Part shown: piece after piece, positions 32,154 through 41,487 of the stretch
Numbering within the stretch: the stretch's first letter is position 1
Layout: every line of letters begins with the position of its first letter
The notes under the pieces: generated by a model
Told to the model about the DNA's origin: nothing
What the model saw: the letters and a program-made list of their open reading frames with translations, nothing else
The model's database searches: none
Program-made: the position numbers and the translations under genes
Assembly: GCA_013368375.1 (NCBI GenBank)
Contig: JAACJP010000005.1
Span: 434,001 to 498,000, forward strand
Direction: 5' to 3'
Length of the DNA stretch: 64,000 bases
From: Tricholomella constricta
Lineage: Eukaryota; Basidiomycota; Agaricomycetes; Agaricales; Lyophyllaceae

Positions 32154-34049
32154 TCACTGATGGGAAGTAAGGCCTACTAAGGCCCGTATGGCGTTGATCC
32201 TAGTTCGTGAAGCATTGACGTGTTTAGACTGCCGATTCCTGTCAGATGTATCAAGAAAGACAAGATGCATCAGATTGTCGATCACTAGCATGGCTGATGG
32301 GTGAGGTAGGCATGCATCATGTTCATGGACAGCCTGGCGGGGGAATGGAGAAGGGAGGGCGAAAGTTAGCACGGAGGACCAAAAGGCGAAAAGCGCAAAA
32401 CGCAGAGCATGAAGCGAAGCCGAGAGGACACTCACGTAAGTAATCTCTGCCAAATCCCCTGCACGTTCCCCACCTCTGCCTGCACGCCCAGTTTCCCTCC
32501 CGTCCCAGCCTCGCGCGCGATCTTCTGGAGCCACAACAATCGTGATCTGAACCATGTCGTCAATCGTGTTCACAAGATTCAGCATCTCGCCCGACACGGG
32601 AATGCTCGTGATCTCCTGCGTTACGTCCCCGCGCGCCACGGCTGCCGTCGCCACTGCGATTGTACGCACTTGCAGTGTCAACTCAGCAACCAGCCCCGAC
32701 GGACCAGGCACATTCGTCCTATCGCCGAACACACCAATCACAGGGGCCTCATCCTCAGCACCCAACAAGCCGGACCCATCAGAAGCGTACGCAGCAGGCA
32801 CCACCGTGCCAACTTCTTCGTCGACCACCGGCCTGGGCGTTGCCGTTGCACGCAAGCACAAGTCGGGGGCCGAGGAACGGCGCCACAGTGCCGGTTCACC
32901 ACACCGCCGCCTGTGGGGGGTGATGTAGACGGGGACGCCCGGGGAGCGCGAGCTGGACCTGAAGCTGTCTCTGTCATCAGTCGTCGTCGTTCCGGCCGAC
33001 GCCCTTCTCTGGCCGCTGTGGGGGGTGATGTAGACGGGGACGCCCGGGGAGCGCGAGCTGGAGCGGAAGCTGTCTCTGTCGTCAGTCGTCGTCGTTCCGG
33101 CCGACGCCCTCCTCTGGTAGGACGTGCGTGTCACCGTTCGGGAGCTGAAATTGGAGCTGGAGCTGGAGCTGGCCAGGGCCTGATACGCCTCCACATGGCG
33201 ACGAACGATGCCAGAGCGAGTTGATGAGCTTGGTCTGGGCTCGTCTGGGGCTTCATTGGTGGAGCCCGTGCCTGTGGAGATGCTACTTGAGGAGCTGGAA
33301 GTAGGCACAGCGTCTGTAACGACGATAGCTGGGATTGGAGCGGCAGGCATAGACACGCCGGGTGGTGCGACGATTGCAGGGCCCAAGGAAACAGCACGAT
33401 CAGGCGAGTTGATTGGTTCTGGGAACGCCAACTGAAAGGCCCGAGAATTCATAGAGGCAGTTGAGATATCGAAGACCTGGAGAGATACGATGGCAGGGCG
33501 ACCATCTCGAGTATTCACGAGCGTTTCATTGTCATCTTTGGAGGGCCGTGCTGGCGGAGATGGCTTCAGAAACGATCGAAGAAGGCGGTATATTTCCGCA
33601 ACACATGGCAAGAGGAGTAGAGCCACAAGAACCATAGGGAGATACTGCAGAAACTTCGACTGGTAAAGCGTCATTGGGCTTGAATGGCATTGGCAGGGCG
33701 GCGATGGTATCGTTATGACGAGAGGAGATTCCAAAGGGCGACCGACCGTCCCGTATATCTGGTTCATTGTCGCAGATGAAGTAGTCCCTAGCATGCCAGG
33801 CGGCTCCCGAAAGTTGCTTGTGTGCTCCGCTATGAACGCCGGACAGGTCTCCTCGCTCTGCACTCGAATTGTATTGGCGATTTCGTGCACCGTTTGTCCA
33901 AGTAGCATGCGCTGTAGAGCTGACCGAAGGACATCTTTACCCGCCAAGTAGAATTTACGAGCTTCTTCTGAGAACAAGGTATCTGGATGACCACATTTGC
34001 CGACGAATGAGGAGAGAACAACGAAGACGATTAGGGCTAGAGGTAACAT
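32154..34049 (-). CDS. Secretory/membrane protein fused to a HAMP-like C-terminus, duplicate B
   Basis: Single frame of 631 aa. Residues 1-450 are the paralogue of 5563-6861: signal-like N-terminus (MLPLALIVFVVLSSF), Cys motifs (GKCGHP, PPCQCHS), a hydrophobic segment near 135-155 and a Ser/Thr-rich tail. The tail contains a perfect two-copy 35-residue repeat beginning QRRASAGTTTTDDR (105 bp; copies about 32911-33015 and 33016-33120). At VAE (about residue 453) the family sequence ends and LTLQVRTIAVATAAVARGD begins, the signature of the HAMP repeats of group III (Nik1/Os-1) histidine kinases. The remaining C-terminus after the HAMP part is out of frame with the kinase and looks arbitrary. 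The family function is unknown. Confidence 0.65.
   Translation of the reverse strand: MLPLALIVFVVLSSFVGKCGHPDTLFSEEARKFYLAGKDVLRSALQRMLLGQTVHEIANTIRVQSEETCPAFIAEHTSNFREPPGMLGTTSSATMNQIYGTVGRPLESPLVITIPSPPCQCHSSPMTLYQSKFLQYLPMVLVALLLLPCVAEIYRLLRSFLKPSPPARPSKDDNETLVNTRDGRPAIVSLQVFDISTASMNSRAFQLAFPEPINSPDRAVSLGPAIVAPPGVSMPAAPIPAIVVTDAVPTSSSSSSISTGTGSTNEAPDEPRPSSSTRSGIVRRHVEAYQALASSSSSSNFSSRTVTRTSYQRRASAGTTTTDDRDSFRSSSRSPGVPVYITPHSGQRRASAGTTTTDDRDSFRSSSRSPGVPVYITPHRRRCGEPALWRRSSAPDLCLRATATPRPVVDEEVGTVVPAAYASDGSGLLGAEDEAPVIGVFGDRTNVPGPSGLVAELTLQVRTIAVATAAVARGDVTQEITSIPVSGEMLNLVNTIDDMVQITIVVAPEDRARGWDGRETGRAGRGGERAGDLAEITYVSVLSASLHALRFALFAFWSSVLTFALPSPFPRQAVHEHDACLPHPSAMLVIDNLMHLVFLDTSDRNRQSKHVNASRTRINAIRALVGLTSHQ
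32430..32690 (-). other. HAMP-repeat fragment of a group III hybrid histidine kinase gene
   Basis: On the minus strand, VRTIAVATAAVARGDVTQEI, PVSGEMLNLVNTIDDMV and, one frame over, AREAGTGGKLGVQAEVGNVQ followed by GIWQ, match one HAMP module of Nik1-type osmosensing kinases. Indels separate the pieces (a shift near 32520 and one at GIWQ-EIT near 32440). No kinase or receiver domain is nearby. The fragment shares orientation with the gene it is fused to. Confidence 0.75.
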
Positions 34050-34252
34050 TGCGTGGCTCGTGGTAATATCTCGGGAATGTTTGGATGGGTGGCGCAGTAA
34101 TGGAAGGAGAATGGCAGAAGAGGTGCGCTGATGAAAAGAATTGCAAACGCTCGTATATCACTTTGCTTGACGCGAAGCGGTCACCTGACCTCTGATCGTT
34201 CCATTTCCCCGCCAGCTGTGTACGCCGCTCTCTAACTTGAACTCTTACTACA

Positions 34253-35680
34253 ATGTTACAGATAGAAAATATGTCTTCTCCCTTCATCGACTCAGTCCCC
34301 TCCTCTCCCTTACATCTCGGATGCTGGGCTGTGGCGCACATAATCGTAGGTATCATACATCTCTGGATATCGCACCCATCGGTTCCAGCGGCTGCCTCGA
34401 TTTTGCTTGCCGTTCCCAGCCCCACCCCGACCTCTCCTCTCTACCTCATTCCTACTCCTACCACCTTGGCCCAGCCATCTCTTGAACTCTCCGACTACAC
34501 CAGCCTGATAGCATGGACACTCGCCGTTGCCGGGCTTGCAACTGGCGCCCTTGCCGGCACCAAGGTGTTGTCGTTGACCCTAGGCCAAGGATCTCTTCTC
34601 TCCATGTTAAGCTTCGGTAAAGGCTCTCCGGATCCACAAGACTACAATAATTTCCCGCCTTCAGACGAAGATATCGATTCGCCTTCAGACGAGGACTTTT
34701 CGGACGAAACCTCTGATCTGGACATGGGCGATTCTATTGACTCGCCTTCCGGACCACCGCCACCTCCACCCCCCGACTTTGGCTCTGGATCTGGCGCGAC
34801 CAGCGGCCCTTCGCCTTGGGTGCTGTGTTTCCTTATCGCCTTTGTGATGCTGTTCCATGCGCTGTTTGTTCGCCGCTGGGTCTCTTCGCTCAGGCAACCT
34901 CAAGCGCCAATTGATTACGCCTTACATGAAATGTTGAAAATGCTGGGCCACTACGAGCTGGGACACAACCTCGATGAGCTCCCTCTGGTAACTGAAGCGG
35001 CGTCCTCTAACCTTTGCCCTCTTCGGCTTTTCAAGAACTTCGCCATCGACCATCGGCGGATGATTGTTCTCGTCGGCTTTGAGCTCGCCCTTTTCGTCCT
35101 CAACTTCTCCGTCGCGATGACATTTTTGCCTGTCAGCCTTGCCGTCGCGGCGCCACTGGTTTGGAAGTACCTTCTGGGCTTGTCTTATATCGACGGTCTC
35201 GTGAGTATTTTCTGCGTCTCCCATTCCATATATTAAATACAGTTTCATAGTTCGTTGTCGGGGCGGTGTCTATGTTCCACGGCTGGCGCAATCGAACGAA
35301 ACAGTTGGAAACATATATTCACAGACTCAGTGAAAGCCTGCGCGTGTTTCAAGAGCTTGCTCCACGCGTAGTGCATTTGGAAGCGGAATTTGCTCGACTC
35401 TCTCGATCCCAAGCAGCGTTGAGGCATCAGCACCAAGCAACTTCAGACCACCTATTCACATTGCAGCAATATGTCGGTGAAAATTTACAGGAAGTACGGC
35501 GACTCTGGCGAGAGCTGGGTTTCCTCCAGGACGCGGCCCATCCGCCCAGTTGTAAGTGATCGTCGTTTTAATGCAAGGCCCTCACTGACATTCAATTTTG
35601 TAGATACTGAAACTGCGGAGGAAGTGGTCTCGGTTCCTCTCTCCGCGACTATCGCCGCTGGACTACCTCGGCAGAGATAA
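34253..35680 (+). CDS. Multi-pass membrane protein with acidic loop and C-terminal coiled coil, duplicate B (intact)
   Basis: Three exons, 34253-35200, 35251-35551 and 35604-35680, about 441 aa. Hydrophobic segments: WAVAHIIVGIIHLW, SLIAWTLAVAGLATGAL, WVLCFLIAFVMLFHALF, MIVLVGFELALFVLNFSV and the stretch leading to FVVGAVSMF. Between the second and third lies an acidic, Ser-rich loop with a run of seven prolines. After the last span the chain forms a heptad-type helix (LETYIHRLSESLRV ... EFARLSRSQAAL ... YVGENLQEVRRLW). A start at MSSPF, six codons downstream, is also possible. No known family was recognised. Its copy A partner is a pseudogene, so this is the only functional version here. Confidence 0.7.
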
Positions 35681-35722
35681 CATGTTTTTTTTTGGTATGC
35701 CAAACTCCCCACTTCTTCGTCT

Positions 35723-36430
35723 GTGCACTTTCTCACCTCCCTTCTCCTGAAGTATCGGATCCTGCAGCGCGGGCGCTGTCCAGGATCGAGCCCGCTTTAC
35801 GATATGGATTTCGACCCTCCTCCCGCGCCCCTTCAAGTCACATCTGCTTCAGATTCTCGAACCGCTCCGGAAACTGCGAGCTCCACGCCGTCGCGTGCGT
35901 GCCAAGCTTTTTCTCTGAGTTCTCCTCATCATCTTCGGTACGCTATGCTCTCTTGGTCAGCCTCGCTGGAATCTCGGTGCTCCACGCTATTGCTACAATG
36001 TGCGAGCCAATTTCTTTGCAAGGGAAATCAAGATGTGTTAGCTCATGGTCATGTTGGAGACGAGTCGGCCCACGGCATCGTCACAACTGGTTCACTCACG
36101 GCCTCGTTTAGTTACTGGGTGCTCTACGCTGCCAGCGTGCGAGCTCAAGTCAAGTCTCCCCTCCTCTCATCAAGGTTTCGACACACTCGACTCTTTTTCG
36201 AATGTGACTGCCGTTCTCTGTTTCTTTGGGTCGTCTCTTTCAGCTCCGCGGATACGATGGATATCTATGCTTCTGATCTCGGGACATATCTTTATCTGAT
36301 TTGGGATTATATTACTGGGTTCTGTTTCTTGCCTGCTGGGATCTCGTTCATATCAGGGCTTAGGGAGGAGTCACTTTTTGGTTGGTTAAGGCGATATGCA
36401 TACATAGAGGCGCTTGTATACTGTGCTTGA
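35723..36430 (+). CDS. Open frame of unknown nature, disrupted in copy A
   Basis: A 235-codon frame, possibly starting at MDFDPPPAPLQV (near 35804). Its end is hydrophobic and aromatic (YLYLIWDYITGFCFLPAGIS). The matching region in copy A has many indels. Competing frames over 35940-36110 (SLAGISVLHAIATMCEP) suggest that a spliced gene may use a different path. Function unknown; it may be spurious. Confidence 0.3.
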   Translation: MHFLTSLLLKYRILQRGRCPGSSPLYDMDFDPPPAPLQVTSASDSRTAPETASSTPSRACQAFSLSSPHHLRYAMLSWSASLESRCSTLLLQCASQFLCKGNQDVLAHGHVGDESAHGIVTTGSLTASFSYWVLYAASVRAQVKSPLLSSRFRHTRLFFECDCRSLFLWVVSFSSADTMDIYASDLGTYLYLIWDYITGFCFLPAGISFISGLREESLFGWLRRYAYIEALVYCA

Positions 36431-36713
36431 TTTTTACAAACTATAAGAGACGATTTATGATTTATTTTGGCCTGATCCGTACTCGATGCGTGGCTTGACG
36501 GTGAGTGACGCTCATGATCAAGAGCTTACCGACTCGAGGTTGAACTTGAATGCTTTGAGTCGTACAACCCAGTCTCAACGTTAGTATCCGCCAGCTTATA
36601 TTGTCAGGCGCCAAATAGAAGCTCAGTCTTCAGGCCTTCATAGCCGCCGTACCTCCACAATCACAAACACACACGATCTCCCAAAGTCCTTCACATCCTT
36701 GAAGTGGTTTCTC

Positions 36714-37220
36714 ATGGCCAGCCAGCACTACGCAGACATACTAGACTCGGACATCGATGATCTGACACTGCTCCTCTTAGACTCGTTCGGCTTGTACGAC
36801 CAACGTAGTGACATTCGGAGACTCGAATGCGTCCCCTGCGGCAAGATCATGCACAAGAGTCAGTGGGAGGCGCATTGCTCTAGCAAGGGGCATTTCAAAC
36901 GCGTGAAAGCTTGGAGCTCTGGCCCACAGTCAGTCTAGTCTGTTTGCATCCGCTCCCATCGAGTGCTGTACGGGATGTTCACATGCACCGTGACGGTGCG
37001 GGATGGCAGGCTTCCGAGCAAACACCCTCAGGCTGGATGCTATTTCTGCACTCACGGGAAGCTTGTGCATTCTCGAGGGGCCGCGGGCTGCGGAGGTCCC
37101 CATTTCTTTCGGGAAGGGCATCGTTTCTCCAAGCAGGAAAGGTGAGTTTAGGTATTATGATTTGTTATCTTCAGTGAGCTGAGATTGAGTGCCCTCGAAC
37201 AAGGAGAAGACAGCAGATGA
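36714..37220 (+). CDS. Small zinc-finger protein (U1/C2H2-like), duplicate B
   Basis: Exons 36714-36928 and 37010-37141 are secure and encode the same two Cys/His clusters as the copy A gene: CVPCGKIM...HCSSKGH and GCYFCTHGKLVHS...GPHFFREGHRFSK. Exon 2 is one nucleotide longer at its 3' end than in copy A (AAGCAGGAAAG against AAGAAGAAAG). With a 33-nt intron ending CTTCAG (37174) the frame then stops at 37218-37220. The copy A-like acidic tail (RDTSYYDDDEDYR, stop near 37288) is still present but falls out of frame. Either the C-terminus has been replaced or another splice site is used. Likely nucleic-acid binding, by the finger. Confidence 0.55.
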
Positions 37221-37288
37221 GCGGCCCCATCCAGGGGCGATTTGCGAGGGACACTAGTTATTACGACGACGATGAAGACTACCGTTGA

Positions 37289-38210
37289 AGTTGAAAGTTC
37301 TCAGATGTAAGATTGTGGTACTTCGACTTGAAGTTTGTTGGTCACAGTGATCATGATGCATGAAGCTTGATCACGAATGTCGGAGCATGTGCATGGATGT
37401 TGGGTTGCCATTCCAACACCGTACTAACTACTCCGAAGCCAGTCAGTGGAGGGGATTGACGGGGCCGCTGGGCTGGAATTACATTCCCAATTCAGAATCA
37501 GCTTCTTGGCACGTTGTTGGTTCAGTTTTTTCACATATATTTGACACATAGTATCTACTCCTACCTCTGACTCTCTTCTTCACTCTATCTCGGCAGGAAC
37601 TGGATCGTTTCTTGACTACATAGCTGACCGATCAACAGTCAAGACGCAAGCTGGTGATCCTGGTGGCCATTTTTGCAAATGATGGCCATTGGAACGGACT
37701 TGGGACATTGCTGGCCCATGAACGTTGGACAATGGGTTCTAGATCTGTAAGTATCGACACTTCATTGCTTAAGGATTGTTGCAGGATCATTGACCTCTAG
37801 CAAGCTGAACTCGTTTGCTCCAGGTTTTCGAGTACCTGTTGTTCTCCTGGCGCCGTCTTTTCGCTTCTTCAAAAAACTGAGGATAAGCCATTAACCTTTC
37901 ACTACGACATTACTTTCCTGGCCAAACAGAGGTCTAAATGACTTCGACAGTAAGTTTTTCGTCGTCAGGCATGTGCTATTGTTTTCGCTTTGCATTGGCC
38001 ATGTTCTATGGCCATCTGTTTGTCCTGGCCACTTGACGGTTGCACAGCATCTACTAGTATAAAGCTCAGAGCCACTCTCGGAAGACCTTTACTTCTCTCC
38101 TCAACATCGACTACGAGTCGAACTTCTGGCGACAGTTTAAGAGGACATCCTTATCCTCATCCTATACTTGTCGATCAAAGCATTTGTTCTACGTTGTCTT
38201 GTTTTCTCCG
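37289..38210. other. Noncoding spacer, copy B
   Basis: Homologous to 10340-11231, with conserved donor-like sites after GATCT (near 37747) and GACTTCGACA (near 37949). Frames here are broken by stops absent from copy A, so they are not coding. Confidence 0.4.
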
Positions 38211-39666
38211 ATGGCATTTCACGCATCAACACGCCACACTACGATCAACTCGACCTGTTCTTGCATAAGGGTCAAGCCTTTCAAGCTCAAAGGCTTCCCT
38301 GCACCAATGATTGCCGTCGACAATGTCTCAATGAAGCTTGGAATAGCCTTACCTCTTCCTCCTTGCACTGTGCATGCGAGGATCAAAGCCTTTATGCCAC
38401 CGGCACAGCCTGCCACTGTTGCACTAGGACTGGCCCGAACCCAGCCGCGTCTGTCTTCGGCCGCCGCCTCCTGGGCTATGTCCAGTTGGCCTCGCGTTGC
38501 CAGCACCGCCGTCTCTGAGGACGGTGGCAATGTACCTGTACCTGTGTCTTCTCAGCGCAATGCCACCACCAAGCGGAAGAAACACTCGAAACTGTCTATG
38601 TCAACGACAGCAGCAGCCGCGCCGGCCCTACCTGTGTCTGCGCAGCGCAGTGCCACCACCAAGCCGAAGAAAAGCTCGAAACTGTCTATGCCAACAACAG
38701 TATCAGCCGCTCCGGCTAACGCACATGTGGCACTGGAGATGGCTTTTGCTCCTCAGCCGCTCCCGGCTCCTGGCACTGAAGGCGCTCCCCAGGAACACAT
38801 AACCTCGTCCAAAAAGAAGGCGAAATCACAACGCTCCAAACGGCCTCCGAAGCGTGGCAGAGAGGATCTCGAATCCGCTCAACCTGCCACCAAACAACTC
38901 AAGGCGGACGTCGGGGCCATTCCACAGATAGAATACAATGCAGGGTGGCCTTCAGCATCGACAGCGACGCCCGCCACATTCAAGCGTCGCGAAGTCGGTA
39001 CCGAGGCACCTCGGCCCGACGCGAACCGAAAGAAAGTGAAGACTGGGACAGTTCCGAGCCCGGCGACGGAGGTCCTTACCATTGAAGACTGCGAGATTTG
39101 CGGTTCTTCGTAAGTCCGCTTTCCATTATATGGGGTCGTAGTCTTGGTTGCTGACCTTTTACGCTTTTAGCATCCCCTGCAAAGATGCACAAGATCTCCG
39201 GAACCACCAGCAGCTGTGCAAGGGACCTCGCGGACCTGCTCCTCCCTTAGAACACCAGCCTCGTATGAGTCCTCCGGTCACCGCCATGTCAACGCCCAAT
39301 CCCTACCTGCAATACTACTCCCACCCCACCGCCACTCCCAACTATGACAACACCTGGGCTCCGTCCACAATGCCGAGCCACTACTCCCCTCGTGCCAATC
39401 ACCATCCCACCTCCTCTCACACTGCATCCACCAGCACCCACTCGTACTCACAGCCGGTGCCCACCCAAGCTCATCCCGCCTACTACGGAGCCGCACCACA
39501 CGCCAGCGCGTCGACGAGCATGCCTCCGAGTCGATCGCGCTCGTGGTCTTCTTCGTCTTATGGCGCTGCTGCCCCTCCACCCGAGTCCCGCGGTGTAACG
39601 AGGACCTCGACCGGCGGCGGTGGATACCAGCATCCTCAGTTCTCACCCAATCCCAGGCAACGATAA
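38211..39666 (+). CDS. Lys/Ser/Ala-rich protein with C2HC zinc finger, duplicate B
   Basis: Two exons, 38211-39109 and 39171-39666, about 464 aa. Domain order is as in the copy A paralogue: low-complexity N-terminal half with repeated AATKRKKHSKLSMST-type blocks, basic clusters, then EDCEICGSS-CKDAQDLRNHQQLC spanning the splice junction, then a Ser/Pro/Tyr/His-rich tail ending NPRQR. The KLSMST block occurs in two copies. The intron position and phase match copy A exactly. Differences are substitutions and small in-frame indels, as expected if the protein is maintained by selection. Confidence 0.7.
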
Positions 39667-39893
39667 ACGATAGCCTTCGATCATTTTACGGACGATCTCG
39701 TAGGAATGGATGCAATTATGGGTGACTGATTGGATGGCGCGAACCTTGTGGTTTGTATATTTTTAGTTTGTGTTATCTCCTTCGACTTCTTTTTCGGACT
39801 GTGTACATACAGTACAGTACATACATACAGTTTATCTTTCGGTCAGTGGGACGGAATCACTCGGTGGTAGAGACGCCTTTTGCGGATGAAGGG

Positions 39894-40115
39894 CTCTACT
39901 TAACCTTTATATCTGGACTCATATCCTTTAACGAGCAGCTTGGCCTTACAATCGTATTATGCCTGAACACAGTCGTAATCAATGACCAAAATCTGATGCG
40001 CCGAATTCCCTGGAAAGATTGACGAGGTTTCCAGATTTTCCACCCGGAGAATGTATTTATGCTATCTTTTAAGGGTAATACATATCGCTGTAAGAAATAC
40101 AACAAAACGATGAGA
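39894..40115. other. 222-bp tract identical to 12871-13092
   Basis: Partner of the copy A tract. Identity ends at 40116 (G here, T at 13093) and falls to roughly 90 percent further right. Confidence 0.7.
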
Positions 40116-40231
40116 GGGAGTACAAGATTCCTGTCCATGCGTCCACAACTGGCAGTGGCGGTCGCAACGACAGGCTTGTGACACTTCGAGTGTATCCGAG
40201 TCAGTAGATCAGCCTCAACCGAGCGTTTTAT

Positions 40232-40462
40232 TTATATAATGACTTCGAGATGATCACGAATATCTCTTGATGCTTCCTGGTCGCAGAGTTCGAAGCCTTT
40301 CAGCGATAGGCTCTCACAATGGTCACACAATCTATGGTGACCGTCTGGCCCAAGTACTACGGCGCCACGACGTCCCCGGTATCGTCGGATCAGACGATCG
40401 CGTGGTACATAGTCACCGAACGAATCGGAACCTACCCAAGAATACATACCAACAACGGTCAC
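40232..40462 (-). CDS. 3' end of a Cys/His-rich gene, upstream exons unresolved
   Basis: The frame reads RDRLIRRYRGRRGAVVLGP, then DGHHRLCDHC, LSLKGFELCDQEASRDIRDH and ends LEVII with a stop at 40232. The Cys-x2-Cys with nearby His and later Cys suggests a small metal-binding module. Coding status is supported by in-frame conservation with the copy A stub. The true start is not known; the ATG at 40462 is only the first in this frame. Confidence 0.45.
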   Translation of the reverse strand: MTVVGMYSWVGSDSFGDYVPRDRLIRRYRGRRGAVVLGPDGHHRLCDHCESLSLKGFELCDQEASRDIRDHLEVII

Positions 40463-41487
40463 TCAGGTACTTCCGCAGAAGCCATTCGAAACAAGTCGTA
40501 CGGGGTTAACGATGCATGTCACCGGTGATTCTTCGCCACACAAGCCGAAAGAACCAGAACGCATTGTAGATTTGTAGATTCCGTAGTGCGTTTTTTTCCG
40601 AAGCGCGCCCGATTACTTACTGGATAAATTTGGTTGTTCAACAACGAGCGTCACCCGATATGTCCAAGTACTGGTTGGAAGGGCTCGGCTAGCGTTCACC
40701 TACGTAGTTCAACCGAACTCTAAGCCTTGATCGTGTGCTCGCCTGAAGGCATGACTAGCACGACGGCCACGCGATAGATTGCAGCGTGTTCAAGCTGCTC
40801 ACGATCGTGAGACGTCAGATTCAAGAACTTGTCGCAGATCGCATTGATAGGCAGACGAAGACGAAGAGGCCTCGGTCATAGCCGGAGACGGAAGAACTGA
40901 GGCAGGTAGGTACTGCAGCCCAGAGGATAAGCATGGAATATCCTGAGTAGTGAATGACTTTGATTTCATGGCAAACAGGGGGTCATACAAGTCTTCCCAG
41001 AAACAAGGTCTCGAATCAGGGAGCTCTGTGGTCGAAGGAGAATCATTCAGCGCCTGCCCCAGAAGTCCGCTCATCGCACCTGTTCGCGGGTTGCACAGAT
41101 CATGCAAGCTGTGGGATGTGATTCCATCTAAAGTTAGAACTGTGTCGCATGATGAATATCGGGGAGGCTCTCTGGTTGTCGGTCAATTTATATGTCGCCG
41201 TTGAAGCGCATTGCAGTCAAAAGCATGGTTGCAATGTGCACAGAATGGCCGTGTATGGTGATAGATCGTGATTATGATAGATTATACTGTGATTGGGCGT
41301 GAAAAGTGGACGGTTGAAAAGAGAAGAATCACTTACATCGTCAGCAGGTAAAACATCGGCATAAATATGTACAGTTGTTGGAGATCAAGGCGGTGGATAG
41401 CTACATTGCAAGGGAATAAGAACTAAGTTGAGGCGTATGACATGATGCGATAGTTCGGACGAAATCAGCGGTCCCGGACAAAGTGAG
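40463..41487. other. Mostly intergenic
   Basis: A 102-codon minus frame (40799-41107, Ser-rich end) may be a shadow or a remote exon of the Zn2Cys6 gene; I could not connect it. Nothing else recognised. Confidence 0.35.

Larger units (their letters stand above)
32690..40356. repeat. Segmental duplication, copy B (about 7.7 kb)
   Basis: Direct-orientation partner of 5583-13333. All genes of the cassette are open here except for a possible frame difference at the end of the small zinc-finger gene. The left junction is the HAMP fragment; the right side continues without a transposon past ...CCCAAGTA (40351-40356) into unrelated sequence. Confidence 0.9.
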
